Shown piece after piece: positions 45,105 through 56,309 of a stretch of DNA of 64,000 bases. A model generated the notes under the pieces. The model had not been told where the DNA came from. It saw only the letters and a list, made by a program, of their open reading frames with translations, and ran no database searches. Both the position numbers and the translations under genes were made by a program. The stretch's first letter is position 1. Each line of letters starts with the position of its first letter. The stretch is from Ceraceosorus guamensis. Taxonomy: Eukaryota > Basidiomycota > Exobasidiomycetes > Ceraceosorales > Ceraceosoraceae. The DNA is taken from assembly GCF_003144195.1 (NCBI RefSeq), contig NW_020290025.1, forward strand, positions 1 to 64,000. Reading direction: 5' to 3'.

Positions 45105-48025
45105 TCACGACCGGTCGTGCGCTTTGACAAGATTCGCCTCTGGCATTGCCTGTTGTGTGGGATGACAAAGCAAGAGGGCATCAGCCAAGAGAACATGTAC
45201 GCTCATCACAGGGAAGAAAAGGTCACTCACGCTTTCTGCTTGAACGCTGTCGATCTGTTTCTTGGCCTGCCAGTCAGAGCGCAGGGCGCGCAAGAGCGTA
45301 TCAGTCCACCAAGTATCGACATGTTCCTGCACATCCTTCTGCTCACCTCTTCCCAATTCTGACGATTCTATGGTCGCGCGAGAGGTGAAGGGGGGGAGGG
45401 GGTCAGACACGTTGTACAGAGTTCGGCAAGAGCAAGGAGCAACGTGAAAAAGATGGGACTTACAACTCTGCAAAATTCCCGATGGAACTTGGCGTAGCTG
45501 ATAAACATTCTTCTCAAGTCGTTCACCTTGTCCCGCTGAAACCCATCCAGGCTTTGTTGAATGGCGCTAGTGGCGAATCTGAGATCGTCTGCCGTCAAAG
45601 ACAAGGCCTCGTCCAGTTCTGCGATGCTCGATCTCAGCTTCGAAATGTTGCTCCTCCGCGTGGACTCTGGATCCACATCTAAAACGCTGTTGAGCGTGTG
45701 ACTCAACGCGCCCAAGAAGCCACCGGTGCGCCGCGGAGGCGCAGCTGCTCGCACAGCAGCCGGATTGCTCATCGCCGTCTTGGCAGATGGAGCCCCCGCA
45801 GCAGCAGCTTTCCCAGCTGTGCTGTGCGCCGTCGGGTCGCTACGCGTAGATGCGCCGCTCAAGCTGGACCCCGGCTGGCTAGGAGCTGCGCCGTCTACCC
45901 ACTCGTCAGCATCGCCATGAGCATTACTGTTCGCGTGGTTGGCGTCTGTCCGAGGCGCCGCTTCTTCGTCCTCCTCAGCAGCAGCGCCAAACACGCTCTT
46001 CCTCATGCTCTTTGCATTGACGCTGTCCCACACTCCTGCGCGACTCTGGACGGGTGCAGCGGTCGAGTTCGGCCCAAGAGAACCCTCATCCCACACATTC
46101 CGGTTCCCAGCATCCAGAGCCGCCGTGACTCTGGTCGAGTGAGCTTCGACGCGCTCCAAGTCATCGAGCTGCTGACGCTTGCTCTCCACAGCCTCTTCAG
46201 CCAGCTCGAATTGGAGATGCTTGAGATGTCTCCACTTCAGCAATTTCTGCAGGATCACGCCATACTGGGCGTACTCCGACAGGGGCTCTGTGAAGGTCGA
46301 CTCCCACTCTTGTAGCTGGGGCGAGGGCATGCAATTCTCGTCAGCATGTCCATGCACTGGGTGGCTGACTCCATCGCCTGCAGTCGTCTCGACTTTCCGC
46401 TCACCATCTCTCCAATGCTCATGAAGGTCCCATCTGCAGCTTGCCCAGTCCGCTCGATCGCAACTGCCAAGTCGCCAGATTCTCCCAAGCTAAATCCATT
46501 GAGAACAGCACCGAGCTCCGCGTAGTCCGAGGATGATTCTGGGGATCGAAGAGATCGAAAGATGCACCCACGGTGTCAGCTAGGGCATGGTAGCACTTCC
46601 CTCATCCGCCCTCGCTCACCTTGCCATCTCCTCGCAACCCTCCTGTTTGATCTCTCCAGGCTTCCGCCCACATGCGCAGCCCAGCGATTGGTAAACGCTT
46701 CCGAGTCTGCAAATCGCCCGTTCGGATTCCTCAAAGGCGTTGCAGCGGATGGAATGGGCAATGCTGCGTAGGCGGATGAGGCGTTCGGATCTGCTGGGTC
46801 TCGCACTGGCGCTCGCAGGTTAGACTTTGGAAGGATGGCCACGGGTGGCGTAGTGCTGATCTCATGCTAGGCAGAATCAAGGGCGAGCTGCTGGGGTCAG
46901 CCCTACAAGCTTCTCGATGCTGCAAGCCGCTGACGACTTACCCAACTCTCGCGCCCATCGCAAAAGCGTCGCAGTACTTCGTCTTTGCCAATCACTGGAT
47001 CCTTTGCACATCTCATGAGGAAGCTCCCAAGCATGCGTCTCCTCCTGGCAATGATCGTTGCATCCTCCTTTGCCTTGCCCTGCTTAGCAGCATAGTCACC
47101 CAGACTGTGCTTGGGGGGAAGGGGTGGCACGATGCGAGTAGGATGAAGCGCAACCAAGGCCGCCCTGAAAGCTTCGAATTCGGAATACCGACGCTTGGCA
47201 GAGATGCCGAGCGCCGGGAGCGAGATGACGTAGACTATGAAGGTGGATGGGCCTCCATCTGATGACTTGAGAGCATCTGTCACGTGAACGTGACCATGAG
47301 ATCCAGGAGGTAGTGTGGCATGGGGCTGGCGACTCGAGAGGTGCGCATTGCTCAATCAGCGCGGCAAGGGTGAATTTCGCCAAGTCACGAGCCATGCTCA
47401 CCTCTGCTTGTGTGCCTTTCTTACTGCTCGAGCTTGGCGCCTCATCCCAACTTGGCAGCCCGCTCTTGACGGGAGCTACAGTCGAGGCGCTAAGTGATGC
47501 ATCCCCATCGTCTGGCGCTTTGTTGGCAGGTGCATCATACGAGTCGCTCGGTGCATCGTGATTCGCGTGCGCTCGTTCTTGTGGCCGACTCTGAGATTCG
47601 ACGTGAGGCTTGCCGCCCCACATCGACGCCGAATTCTCTCCATCGTCCAATGCGTCTCGAGAAGCGCTTTGAGTGTGGTGAGGTATCTGCTTGGCTCTGT
47701 TGGCAGCATGCGGTGGGGCAGGTATAGGTTTGTCTGGTGTAGCAGGGGGTCGCTCATCAGCACCAGGTGCGGATTCCGCCCCAGCGGTATCGGCTGAACT
47801 GCCCTCTGGCTCCAAAGGGGCGTCAGGGATGTCGTAGGCGCCGTCATCTGCATGAGATCCGGAAGATTGGTAGACGAAAGGATCCTCATCATCCTCCTCT
47901 GTGCCCGACGAGCTTGTCACTACTGGCTGTGCAGCATGTGCAGAACGCTTGTCCTGAACACCCAGGGTGCTGTCTAGCCCGCCGTTTCCGGCTACACGCG
48001 AGCCGTCTGCCTCTGTAGTGGACAT
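45105..48025 (-). CDS. ATG20: PX-BAR sorting nexin Atg20/Snx41
   Basis: Eight exons (48025-47402, 47325-46942, 46860-46620, 46538-46405, 46315-45464, 45367-45347, 45266-45231, 45149-45105) close at 778 residues. The N-terminal ~200 residues are acidic and disordered. The PX domain (about 215-330) shows FIVYVISL, the phosphoinositide-binding RRYSEFEAFR, and PPLPPKHS. Next come TPPVAILPKSNLRAPV, RFADSEAFTNRW, NRRVARRW and YAELGAVLNGFSLGE, all typical of the Snx41/Atg20 group. The BAR half includes LQEWESTFTEPLSEYAQYG and KWRHLKHLQFE. It is interrupted by a ~120-residue Ala/Ser/Asp-rich insert and ends NWEEAKKQID. The group works in endosome-to-Golgi retrieval and selective autophagy. A 12-base version of exon 6 (45358-45347) is also possible. 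Confidence 0.88.
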
Positions 48026-49322
48026 GGTGGTGGACGCCTTGCGGTACTAAGAGCGCCAGGCTTTGATGGGTAGTGGGCGCGTGGACAGGCGATATTTCGA
48101 CATTCGTGGTGTCAATGGGAGCCTTGAAAAAGCCTCGCCCTCAATTGAGGAGCACGAATGGTGAATCACCAATGATGAGGATGATGGCTGCATCCGCGCT
48201 CACCGTCTCGGCGGTGCACCTTTACGATCAGCACTGATCGAACACGCGATGACGCTGACGCTCGCGTGCGTGCGTGCATCCTACACGCCATGGCAGGCTG
48301 GCTCAGCAGCAGCAGTGCTGCGCGTCTCTAGCTTTGATGCACACCTCATCCACGACTGCGCCGCCACGGAACGTCCAAGACTTGTCGCGCTTGGCGTCCC
48401 ACTCAGACGGAGCCTCATTCGTGATTCATGACTCGGACCAAATGGCGAACTCGGTCGCGAGTCGCGATTTCCTGATTCACGATTCACGATTGGTCGACAA
48501 GCGGTCAGGACGAGCGATCCACGAGCCACCAATCAGAAGTGCAACACTCGCGATGCGTGATTCCGCGTGTCCACCCTCACTCTGGCGCTGCGCTCTCCCA
48601 CGTCATGGCCATCTTCAGCGATGCTGATACGATCGCTCCGCCCATGTTTCATACGGACGCATCGTGTGAGGTGCTAGGCACCGACGAGGTGTCGGAGATC
48701 CCCGATGACTGATCATGAGGTGAGGTCGAATGAAAGGCTCGCCGGGCGGGTTGATTGAGTTGTGACTGTCTGACTGTATTAAGGCCGAACCATACAGTCA
48801 CGAGTCTTACTTCCGGTATGTAGGCCGGCCCTGATGAAAACGTACCTTCGCCGTCAAGCGATCAAGGGTACGGCGGTCAAGACTCTTCTGATGAGTGTGA
48901 GTCACGAGTCTTGAAGTCTGGAGTCAGCAGGGAGTCCAAGAGATCAGTCACGGTCCACGACAGAGCAGCCCGCGTGCAGTCACGAGTCACGAGTCACGTG
49001 CATCCCTGCAGAGTTTGAGTCTCATCAACCGTTTTGAGTTTGAGTCTCGCTCTGAGTCGTGGATGAATTCACAATTGTGGCTTGGGCGCGCCACAGCAGC
49101 TCGGCTGGGGGAGTTGAAGTGGAGCGAGCGTGTACGTGGGATGGCAATTAATTGTGCGAGGTTCTGCTGCACGCGCGTCACCCTCTTCTGTCCGAAAAGC
49201 TTCGCTACGTGAATCGCGATTCACCAACTCACAGACCCCGCCCAGCAACAACAAAAACATCGGATCTCATCGCTGCATCTTTCACCGTTCCATACATTCA
49301 CATTGCGATCGCACAAGGCTGA
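48026..49322. repeat. Divergent ATG20-MET22 intergenic region with heptamers
   Basis: Heptamer family clusters lie at 48420-48500, 48795-48810, 48890-49060 and 49205-49225. Within 48975-49000 several GAGTCAC units sit head to tail. Both promoters should lie here. The ~130 bases before 49323 are CA/CT-rich. No gene-like ORF. Confidence 0.55.
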
Positions 49323-50694
49323 ATGCTCCTGACATCTCTCCGTACTCCCACTCTCTCTTCTACACTTCATCGTCACCTCCTCCCTCATCGTACCATGTCT
49401 GCCCAAGCTTACACTCTGGAACGCAGCGTAGCGCTGAGCGCCGTCACCCGCGCTTCTTCCCTCACTTCGCGCGTATTCGCATCCTTGGTGTCCAAGTCCG
49501 ACCCCTCCTCGGCCTCCGTGACGAAATCCGATGCTTCTCCAGTCACAGTCGGAGATTACGCAGCTCAAGCAGTGGTGAACATTGTGCTCGGGGCTTATTT
49601 CCCGGATGATCCCATTGTTGGCGAAGAGGATGCAGCGCATCTGAGGAAACCCGAGAGCGAGACGCTCAAGAGGCAAGTGGTGCAGCTCGTCAATGAGGCC
49701 TTGGCGCTCGAGGAGAAGGAGGTCGTCGCGCAGAAGAAGAGTTGGGGGGATGGACCGGTGTCGGATGAACAGGTTCTGGCTGCTTTGGACCGCGGAAACC
49801 ACCAAGGAGGCAACAAGGGCCGTGAGTGGAAGAGGCGCGGCTGCTCTGGCCCTCACAAAGGCAAGGCTCACATCCCCTCTGCTCACTGTCAGGCATGTGG
49901 GCGCTGGACCCCATCGACGGCACCAAAGGTTTCCTGCGAGGCGGGCAGTATGCCGTTTGTCTAGGATTTTTGGTGGATGGAGAGGTTCAAGTTGGCGTGA
50001 TGGGCTGTCCCAACCTGCCACTGGATCCCAAGGATGGTCTGCCAAAGGAAGGAGATGCAGCGTCTAATTCGCGTTCGGATCTCGGTGTAGCATTCATTGC
50101 TGTTCGCGGACAAGGGGCTTCTCAAAGATCTCTATCCTCATCTGGCAAGGAACAATCCATCTCGATGAGACAATTAACCAGCAGCGGTCTCGAGGACGCG
50201 TCTTTTTGCGAATCCGTAGAGGCAGGCCATTCGTCGCACGGCACCAACAAGCGGATAGCAGAACTGCTGGGCATCACGAAGGAGTCGGTCAGGATGGATT
50301 CGCAGGCCAAGTATGCCAGCGTATCTCGAGGCGATGGGGACATTTACCTCAGATTGCCCGTGGGCGACGGTAGCTACCAGGAAAAGATTTGGGTGAGTAG
50401 TTGCGGAGTATGTCTGTGATCTTGCGCGCATCATGTGCGCAGCCGCTACATCAGAGTGAGTGCTGATACGCATGAATGCGTTCTTCACTCCTTCAGGACC
50501 ACGCGTCAGGCTCATTGTTGGTGCACGAAGCAGGGGGCATCGTTTCCGATTGCAGAGGCAAACCCTTGGAATTTGGGCAGGGCAGAACTTTGAAGTTGAA
50601 CAGGGGCGTCATTGCTGCGCCAAAGGGAGTGCATGCGGAGGTGATTCGAGCGGTCGGTAAAGCGCTGGAGGAGGAAGGCCGAGGTCACTTGTAG
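49323..50694 (+). CDS. MET22: 3'(2'),5'-bisphosphate nucleotidase Met22/Hal2
   Basis: Three exons (49323-49821, 49893-50392, 50497-50694) give 398 residues. The enzyme removes the 3' phosphate of PAP, a by-product of sulfate assimilation, and is Mg-dependent and Li/Na-sensitive in yeast. Metal-binding motifs are present: GEEDA, the lithium-sensitive phosphatase signature DPIDGTKGFLRG (completed by the first splice as GRMWALDPIDGT), and WDHASG across the second splice. The N-terminus matches ERSVALSAVTRASSLTSRVF. There are two in-frame ATGs. The one at 49395 (ACCATGTC context, 374 residues) is the conventional start. The first, at 49323, adds 24 Arg/Ser/Thr/Leu-rich residues without acids, like a mitochondrial presequence. 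Confidence 0.93.
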
Positions 50695-51955
50695 ATTGCG
50701 AAAAGGATGCCAAGCCTCTACAGAAGCCCTACGGTGACAAGCAGGCTCAAAATGGCAATGCAATACGATCAAGTGAGGAAGAGAGCTCGAGTGAGGATTC
50801 AGAACATGTCATGAAGCGTGTGCGTGGACTGTCATGGACTGCCAGAAGCTCTGCGCTTTGCCCGCACTCGTCCTGGAATTCAGCCGGTCGTATATGGACA
50901 GCGACGAGTCGCAAAGGCGGTGCCGTGTGGACCGCGCGGTGTGATTCTAACGCAACAGCATCTGTACCAATTTCGAGCGTTGAAGAGCGCTCTCCACAGA
51001 GGCGCATACCTGAACTCCTGCTTGTGCTGCGGTCAGGAGTGGATGATGCTGGCTACACGAGGAATGCATACATGCGAATGACGTTTGGGTGATGCGAGCA
51101 ATCATCAACACGAGTGAATCACGAATATTGGGAGTGTTGCGTGAGTGGAGAGGCGGGTGAGATTGGCGGCCCGAGCGCAATACGCTCGCTATAACCTGCC
51201 CCAGCTAGCGCTAGCTGCAAACTCGCGCCGTACTCACGCAAGCGCAACCGACAGCAAATGTGTGACTATATACCAGCATAATAGCAGAGGCGCTGCATGG
51301 ATGCTGCTATATAGCTGCAATCTTGAATCTGAATCACGAATCCACGCCCGCGATGCGCTGGAACCCGTGACGCGGCGGCGTATTCATGATTCGGGGCTGA
51401 GGTGCGAGGCATGCATGCACGCATGCGCGCAGTCACAAGCGTCTCATTGTGTGATTCTTGGTTATTCACGATTGTGATTATGGTGCTCATCAGAAAGTCA
51501 CGGGTCACGAGTTATGAGTCGCGAGTTCGCAATTGAATGCTTGTTTGCCCTTCTTGAATCGTGATTGTATTGATTGTCAGCTCTTCGGACTGCCAGGACA
51601 CTCAAGACTGCAACAACAACGACCATAGCTGTCACACTCGACTTGCATCACACCGACTCGATCCGTTGCATGAGCTCCTGCCTCTTCATTCTGGCTGCAC
51701 GTTGCCCAGCGCATCACGCTTGCAAGCATCTTGAACTCGCTCGCAAGCCACTTTGCATTCAGGACCTGGTCTACGGCCAAAGGTCATCCTGCGAGCTGTG
51801 CCGTTCAAACAGACACTCATCAGCTGCTTCAGCTCTCACTCAATCGCACCGCCACCCAGGAGCAGCCTGATCTTGGCCCAGGCAGAGTTTGACCGCTAGG
51901 AAGCTCGACGAGGCAAAACCTCAAGCGTCAGCTGCAACCACAAACATCGACGAAC
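50695..51955. repeat. Intergenic region between MET22 and SEC72
   Basis: Heptamer family copies occur at 51115-51125, 51330-51400 and 51465-51570. An acidic, protein-like open frame begins right after the MET22 stop (about 50694-50810) but has no start codon or family resemblance. The last ~350 bases hold the SEC72 promoter and 5' UTR. Confidence 0.45.
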
Positions 51956-52671
51956 ATGTCGGAACAGTCAGGGCCAGCTCCACCAGAGCCGACGGCTGAG
52001 CAGCTAGCGTTTGCCGATGCCAACTTTCAACCTGTAGCGCTAGGTTTGGATCCCGAGTCCAACCAGCTCTCTTCTCCAACGCACGATCTCACAGTCCTCA
52101 ATGCGCTCATTCGCAGCCTACAATCCCTACCTCCCCAGATCCCCATCCCGCCACCTCCCAACGTCGTTCCACCTCAACGAAGCATGGCCATTCAAAAGGC
52201 GAAAGAGGACGGCAATGCAGCTTTCAAAAAGGGAGACTTGACAGAAGCTATCAGATTGTTCACTCTGGCCATCGACGTTGCCGCTTCCAGGCCGCTGTGG
52301 GAGAATAACCAAGTGGCGAGGGACGAGTTGGCAATCTGCTTTGCGAACAGGAGCGCGGCCTTTGCGGAAGCCGGGGACTGGACCGCCGCTTTGGCAGATG
52401 CAGAGGGTGTGGTGAAGCTCAAGAGACCTTGGAGCAAGGCTCATTTCAGAAAGGGCAAAGCTTTGGCGGGCCTCAACAGGTATGCAGAGGCCAGAGCATC
52501 TTATCGCTTGGGTCTCAGCTTTGATCCGGACAGCGCAGTGAGTGGTCTTTGCAGCTCGACGAGGCTGTCTGAGATGCGCGACATGTCGAGTATGCTGATC
52601 GCGTTCCGTCTCGTCGCCTGTCCAAATCGAAGGATCTGAAAGGTGCTTTGGCGGAGCTACCGTCCAACTAG
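51956..52671 (+). CDS. SEC72: Sec62/63 complex TPR subunit Sec72
   Basis: Two exons (51956-52537, 52633-52671) give 206 residues. After a ~70-residue Pro-rich N-terminus the protein carries three TPR helical pairs: KAKEDGNAAFKKGDLTEAIR, RDELAICFANRSAAFAEAGD, and WSKAHFRKGKALAGLNRYAE. The intervening RPLWENN and LKRPWSKAHFRKGKAL are characteristic of the Sec72 family. It is a cytosol-facing subunit of the ER post-translational translocation complex and docks Hsp70 chaperones. The short second exon encodes the end of the last helix and terminates at 52669-52671. Confidence 0.88.
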
Positions 52672-53384
52672 ACAGCCCAGCACCCTGTGAAAGTACACGA
52701 GAAGGAGAGGAGCTGGCTGGGAGAAGTGGGCACGCTTGGCCAATCGGGATGCATCAGAGAAGGTCTCGTATTCCACTCCAACGGCAGAGACTGTCCTTCG
52801 CGCTTGATGAGCTAGGCAACCTTCAGGGACAGGGTCGACACAAATGACGCAGAGCACAAATTCACAAAATTGACACAATCGAGATGTGGTGAACGCCAAA
52901 AGGGGAAGGGAGTTTCCAGCAAAATTCCGAATGGACAATGAGATTGCACGACTTGCTGCGCGTGCAAAACTGATACAGACGGATAGCGGTTGTATATAGC
53001 GGGGCAGTGGCACACGCTCCCTACGCCACTGAAGCTCTTGTAGCACTCCGACGACCACGCGAGACAATCAAAGACATATTCAGAGCTCGATGTACTTGTC
53101 TTGAGCCGACGTCCGATCGCCAGAGTGAAGCACACTGTGAAGCTGCCCTATCATCGCTGTTGGCTTGGCGCCTCTTTGCGTCTAATCGCGTTCTCGAGCA
53201 CTTTCGGCGGGCTGCTCTCAGAAGTCGAGCAGCGAGAGCTAGCCAGGCTGGGTGCTGCCTTAGAGTTGGTGGACAGACGTGTGCGACGTGGCGTCAGAGC
53301 TGTACAGAATAGTCCACACATTCGTGCGATGCCACTTCAGACCGGGTGCAGCAGAAAGAAGAGGAGCTTTGAGCAAAGCACGTG
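52672..53384. other. Convergent 3' region of SEC72 and TRM9
   Basis: 713 bases between converging stop codons. No heptamer clusters. Open frames on both strands here (up to ~136 codons) lack motifs and are rejected. Confidence 0.4.
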
Positions 53385-54918
53385 TCATGTCGAGTCATCG
53401 AGGCGTTGGTGGACGCTCCAAGTACCCCACCAGTTGCCTCGCTCCCACCCGCACGCTTGCAGTCGTACCTCGAGAAGAGGAAAGGCCTCAGCAGCCGCTC
53501 TTACTGTCGCCTCTAGCTCTCTAGAAGAGCGCAAGTGAGCGGGACCGAAACGTCAGAACAAAGCACCTTTTCGCCTCTTCATTCGCTCTCACTAACCCTG
53601 CGCGAAAGACGTGATAATCTGCTCCGGCGCGAGCAGGCGGAGTGTGAGCCTAGTCAGCAGAAACTTTGTTCTTCACCAAAAATCGCCGGTCTGCTCTGCA
53701 AACGCACATCTTTGGTATACTGGCGATGAAACTGCGTCAGCGTCGGCCGGCGTATCCTTGGCGACGTCAGAGCTGACATCTTTACTTGCGCCTTTCTTTT
53801 TGGCTCCCGAAGTTTGCAAGACCCAAGGAACCATGAGGTCCTGCTGCTCGGACCAAGTCTGATCCCGAGCGATGCCTCGCGCAGAGGTGAGAGCTGCCTT
53901 ATTATCTGGGACACTAACTTTTGGTACCTCGGTCTCATCGAAGCGCCGTCTTTCTTGGCCCTTTTGCTCGAGTGCCCAGACGTATATCATGAACTGTCCG
54001 GGCCCTCCGAGGATGGTGTCTTCTCTTAGCTCAGCTCCATCCAAGCAGCTTTGGATCTTGGTATTATAATCGTGGCTCAGTACAGGGCGCAAAAGGCGGA
54101 TCAATTCCTGTGGCAGGATTTCACCAGCGTGTATCTGTCAGCTCAGAGAAACAGATTGGCAAGGGCCTGGCAATGGACGCACCTTGACGGCGTCCACCCG
54201 TCTATCAAACGTGCTCAGATGGTGTATCGTCGCTATGCTGATTGCAAAATCCTGTCGTGGCGCAACAGAGGCTCGCTTTGTTCAATTTGGTACAGCTCCC
54301 TGCGAGCAACGGTAGGACGAAGACGAGGATGGGCCTACTCACAAAGATGGCTGGTCGAAGTCCTGAGCTTCTAGCATCGCCCGCCGATACTTCATTTGTG
54401 TCGGGGGCAGCCCGCAGCTTGCTAGAGCTCTCCGTCACAGGCTCCACGTTGCTCTTTGCCAGCTCTAGCAGGGGCACACTTCTGTCCACACCTATCATGA
54501 GGGACTCGGGGCACGCTGATCGTGCGGATCTCAAGTATTTGCCGTTTCCGCAGCCCACGTCTGCGCCGAGGGAGCCCGCTGGCATCGAGGCCAAGAACCT
54601 CGGGATCAGAGGCCATGCGCTATGCCTCGTAGAGCTGAAATGCGGAGCTATGACGTCGTACACTCTGTGAGCGCGGGTGTCAAGTTTGTATGCCAAAGAA
54701 AGTTGAAGCGCACACAATCAACATGTGAACCGCCGATGCACAGAGGTCCTTCGTCCATCCGCAGCTCACCCATGAACAGAGCCGGCTTCGAAGGCCTCAG
54801 CATCAAAGGCCGCCTCATCTTCTGGTCTCGGAGCTGGTTTGGGGTCCGAGGCTTTGGCTCTTGCCTGCATTCTCGCCTGGCCTGGGCCAGCTTTTCCTGA
54901 AGCATCGATGTGGCTCAT
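53385..54918 (-). CDS. TRM9: tRNA wobble-uridine carboxyl methyltransferase Trm9
   Basis: Six exons (54918-54770, 54664-54343, 54251-54183, 54107-53708, 53618-53597, 53520-53385) close at 365 residues. The class I methyltransferase core shows VYDVIAPHFSSTR (made by splice 1), the SAM-binding DVGCGNGKYL, GVDRS, AGDARS and SIATIHHLSTFDRRVDAV. The C-terminal part reads PGQFMIYVWALEQK, DLMVPWVL, VYQRYYHVFRAGELEATV (over two splices) and ends GNWWGTWSV. Trm9 with Trm112 methylates cm5U to mcm5U at position 34 of certain tRNAs. Exon 5 is a 22-base micro-exon encoding the YHVFRAG segment. The start at 54918 gives MSHIDASGK; an in-frame ATG further upstream is possible. Confidence 0.9.
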
Positions 54919-55587
54919 GATGGCGCATATAGACCTCTTAGCGGCGCCACGCAGCTGCACCCGCTGCACCGCTTTTCCTGTGACGCTTGGCAGGAGACTA
55001 GGCAATCGATGACGACTCACTTCCTCCTGCTACTCCGAATGTCTCAGACAATCAACAGCTCGTCCAGCACGCAGACGTGTTGGTGGATGTCTGGCAAGGA
55101 AGCTTCACCAGTCAACCCCGTCCGCGTGCCGTACGTGACATGCACGCGCACAGCGGCTGGCTGATGGCAGGCCGGCCGCTGGAAAATCTCGTTTGTTTCC
55201 CGCGGCGCGCGCGAAATGCGTCATTCAAGATGGATCGATCCAGCAATCGCACAGTCACACAGCCGCGAGTGCCGCGGCACGACACGGCGCTCACCATCAT
55301 CACCCACCAGAGTGTAGTTGAGTGCAATACGTTGCAACCCGCCTACGATCTCCCCATTCATCGACCATCGGGGTCGTCATCAAGATGGCGGCGGATCGGC
55401 AAGCCCACATGGGAGCCCGTCAATCACTCATCGGACGTGCACAGATCACGATCGTCGCGACACACCCATGCAAGCTGTATAGGTGTCATTGCAGTCGTCG
55501 AGGACGTGCCCGTCCCATTTTGAAGGTCGTCAAGTGCTGCAAAGCGTTGTTCTCGCTTGCACCACTACTAGTCTAGTCTAGTCTAGT
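54919..55587. other. TRM9 upstream region, phosphatase 3' flank
   Basis: TRM9 promoter region, running head to tail from the phosphatase gene upstream on the minus strand. No heptamer cluster. A CTAGT tandem repeat starts at 55568 at the phosphatase end. Confidence 0.4.
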
Positions 55588-55592
55588 CTAGT
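55568..55592. repeat. CTAGT pentamer repeat, five units
   Basis: Five perfect CTAGT units. The repeat runs into the 3' end of the phosphatase gene, and its TAG (minus strand, 55590-55588) is that gene's stop codon. Confidence 0.9.
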
Positions 55593-56309
55593 TGTCAAGA
55601 CCCGGGCAGTTCTCCGAGTAAGGGCTGTTCCCAGTGAGCTTCTTGTTTTGAATCTCGTAAATGTAGTTGAAGTGATCGCTGGGGTAATCAAACTTGTCAC
55701 CCAGAGCCTTTGAAATGTCGCTTAGAGCCTTGTGTTCCCAGCAGAGGAGAATGTCCGCACCGCTGCTGGATGCAAAGTTCTTGATGCTGTCCTTGGCGCA
55801 GTCTGCATCGTCTCGATCGCAGTGATGGTCGATGGTCAAGCCGAGATCTTGAGAGAGGGGAAGCACAGTCTGATAAGGTCTGTTTCGAGATCCGTCAGAC
55901 TTGTAGTCCTCTACGCGCCGAGATTGTCAGAAAGGGAGTCGATTCAGCTCAGCTTCGTTTGGACAGGGAGAGCGCCAAAGAGATGCTACGCACGGGTGAT
56001 GATGTAGCCAATGTTGTAGCCGCTGCCCTTGCCAAAGACGTTGCGCAGGCATTGAGAGCGTTGCATGCCCTGTGCGCTCAGACCAGCTGGATGACGATCA
56101 ATCAGCTCGCAAAGGATCAGCACACGCGATGAGCAGCACGAGCAGCACAGCCAGGTCAAAAAAGCGAGCGGTGACTCACTCTGGTCATCATCCGACGGCT
56201 TCTCTCCGTGACGGATGAGAAAGACGCGGTTAGAGTAGGCGCTGACGCTGCTAGCGGCCAACGCCAGTGAAGCAGCGACGGCAAGAATGGAGAAGCGAGA
56301 GGATAGCAT
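55588..56309 (-). CDS. Secreted histidine-phosphatase (phosphoglycerate mutase-like) protein
   Basis: Three exons (56309-56180, 56086-55994, 55910-55588) give 181 residues. The first ~24 residues form a signal peptide (hydrophobic core, then SSVSAYS), so the protein is probably secreted or in the cell wall. The catalytic LIRHGEK motif follows at once. Splice 1 joins DDDQ to TGLSAQGMQR, and splice 2 restores YIITQDYKSDGSRNRPYQT. A later CWEHKAL supplies the second His region of the branch. CDRDDADCAKDS looks like a disulfide-linked segment. Family members are phosphatases or pseudo-enzymes, and the substrate is not predictable. The stop codon lies inside a CTAGT repeat. Confidence 0.85.

Noticed and set aside
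50694-51092. Acidic, protein-like open frame directly after the MET22 stop
   Set aside because: No start codon precedes the protein-like part, I cannot find a splice that links it to MET22 or to a later exon, and MET22 already ends as its family does.
52657-53135. Minus-strand open frames between SEC72 and TRM9
   Set aside because: They lie in the shared 3' region of two converging genes and show no family resemblance.
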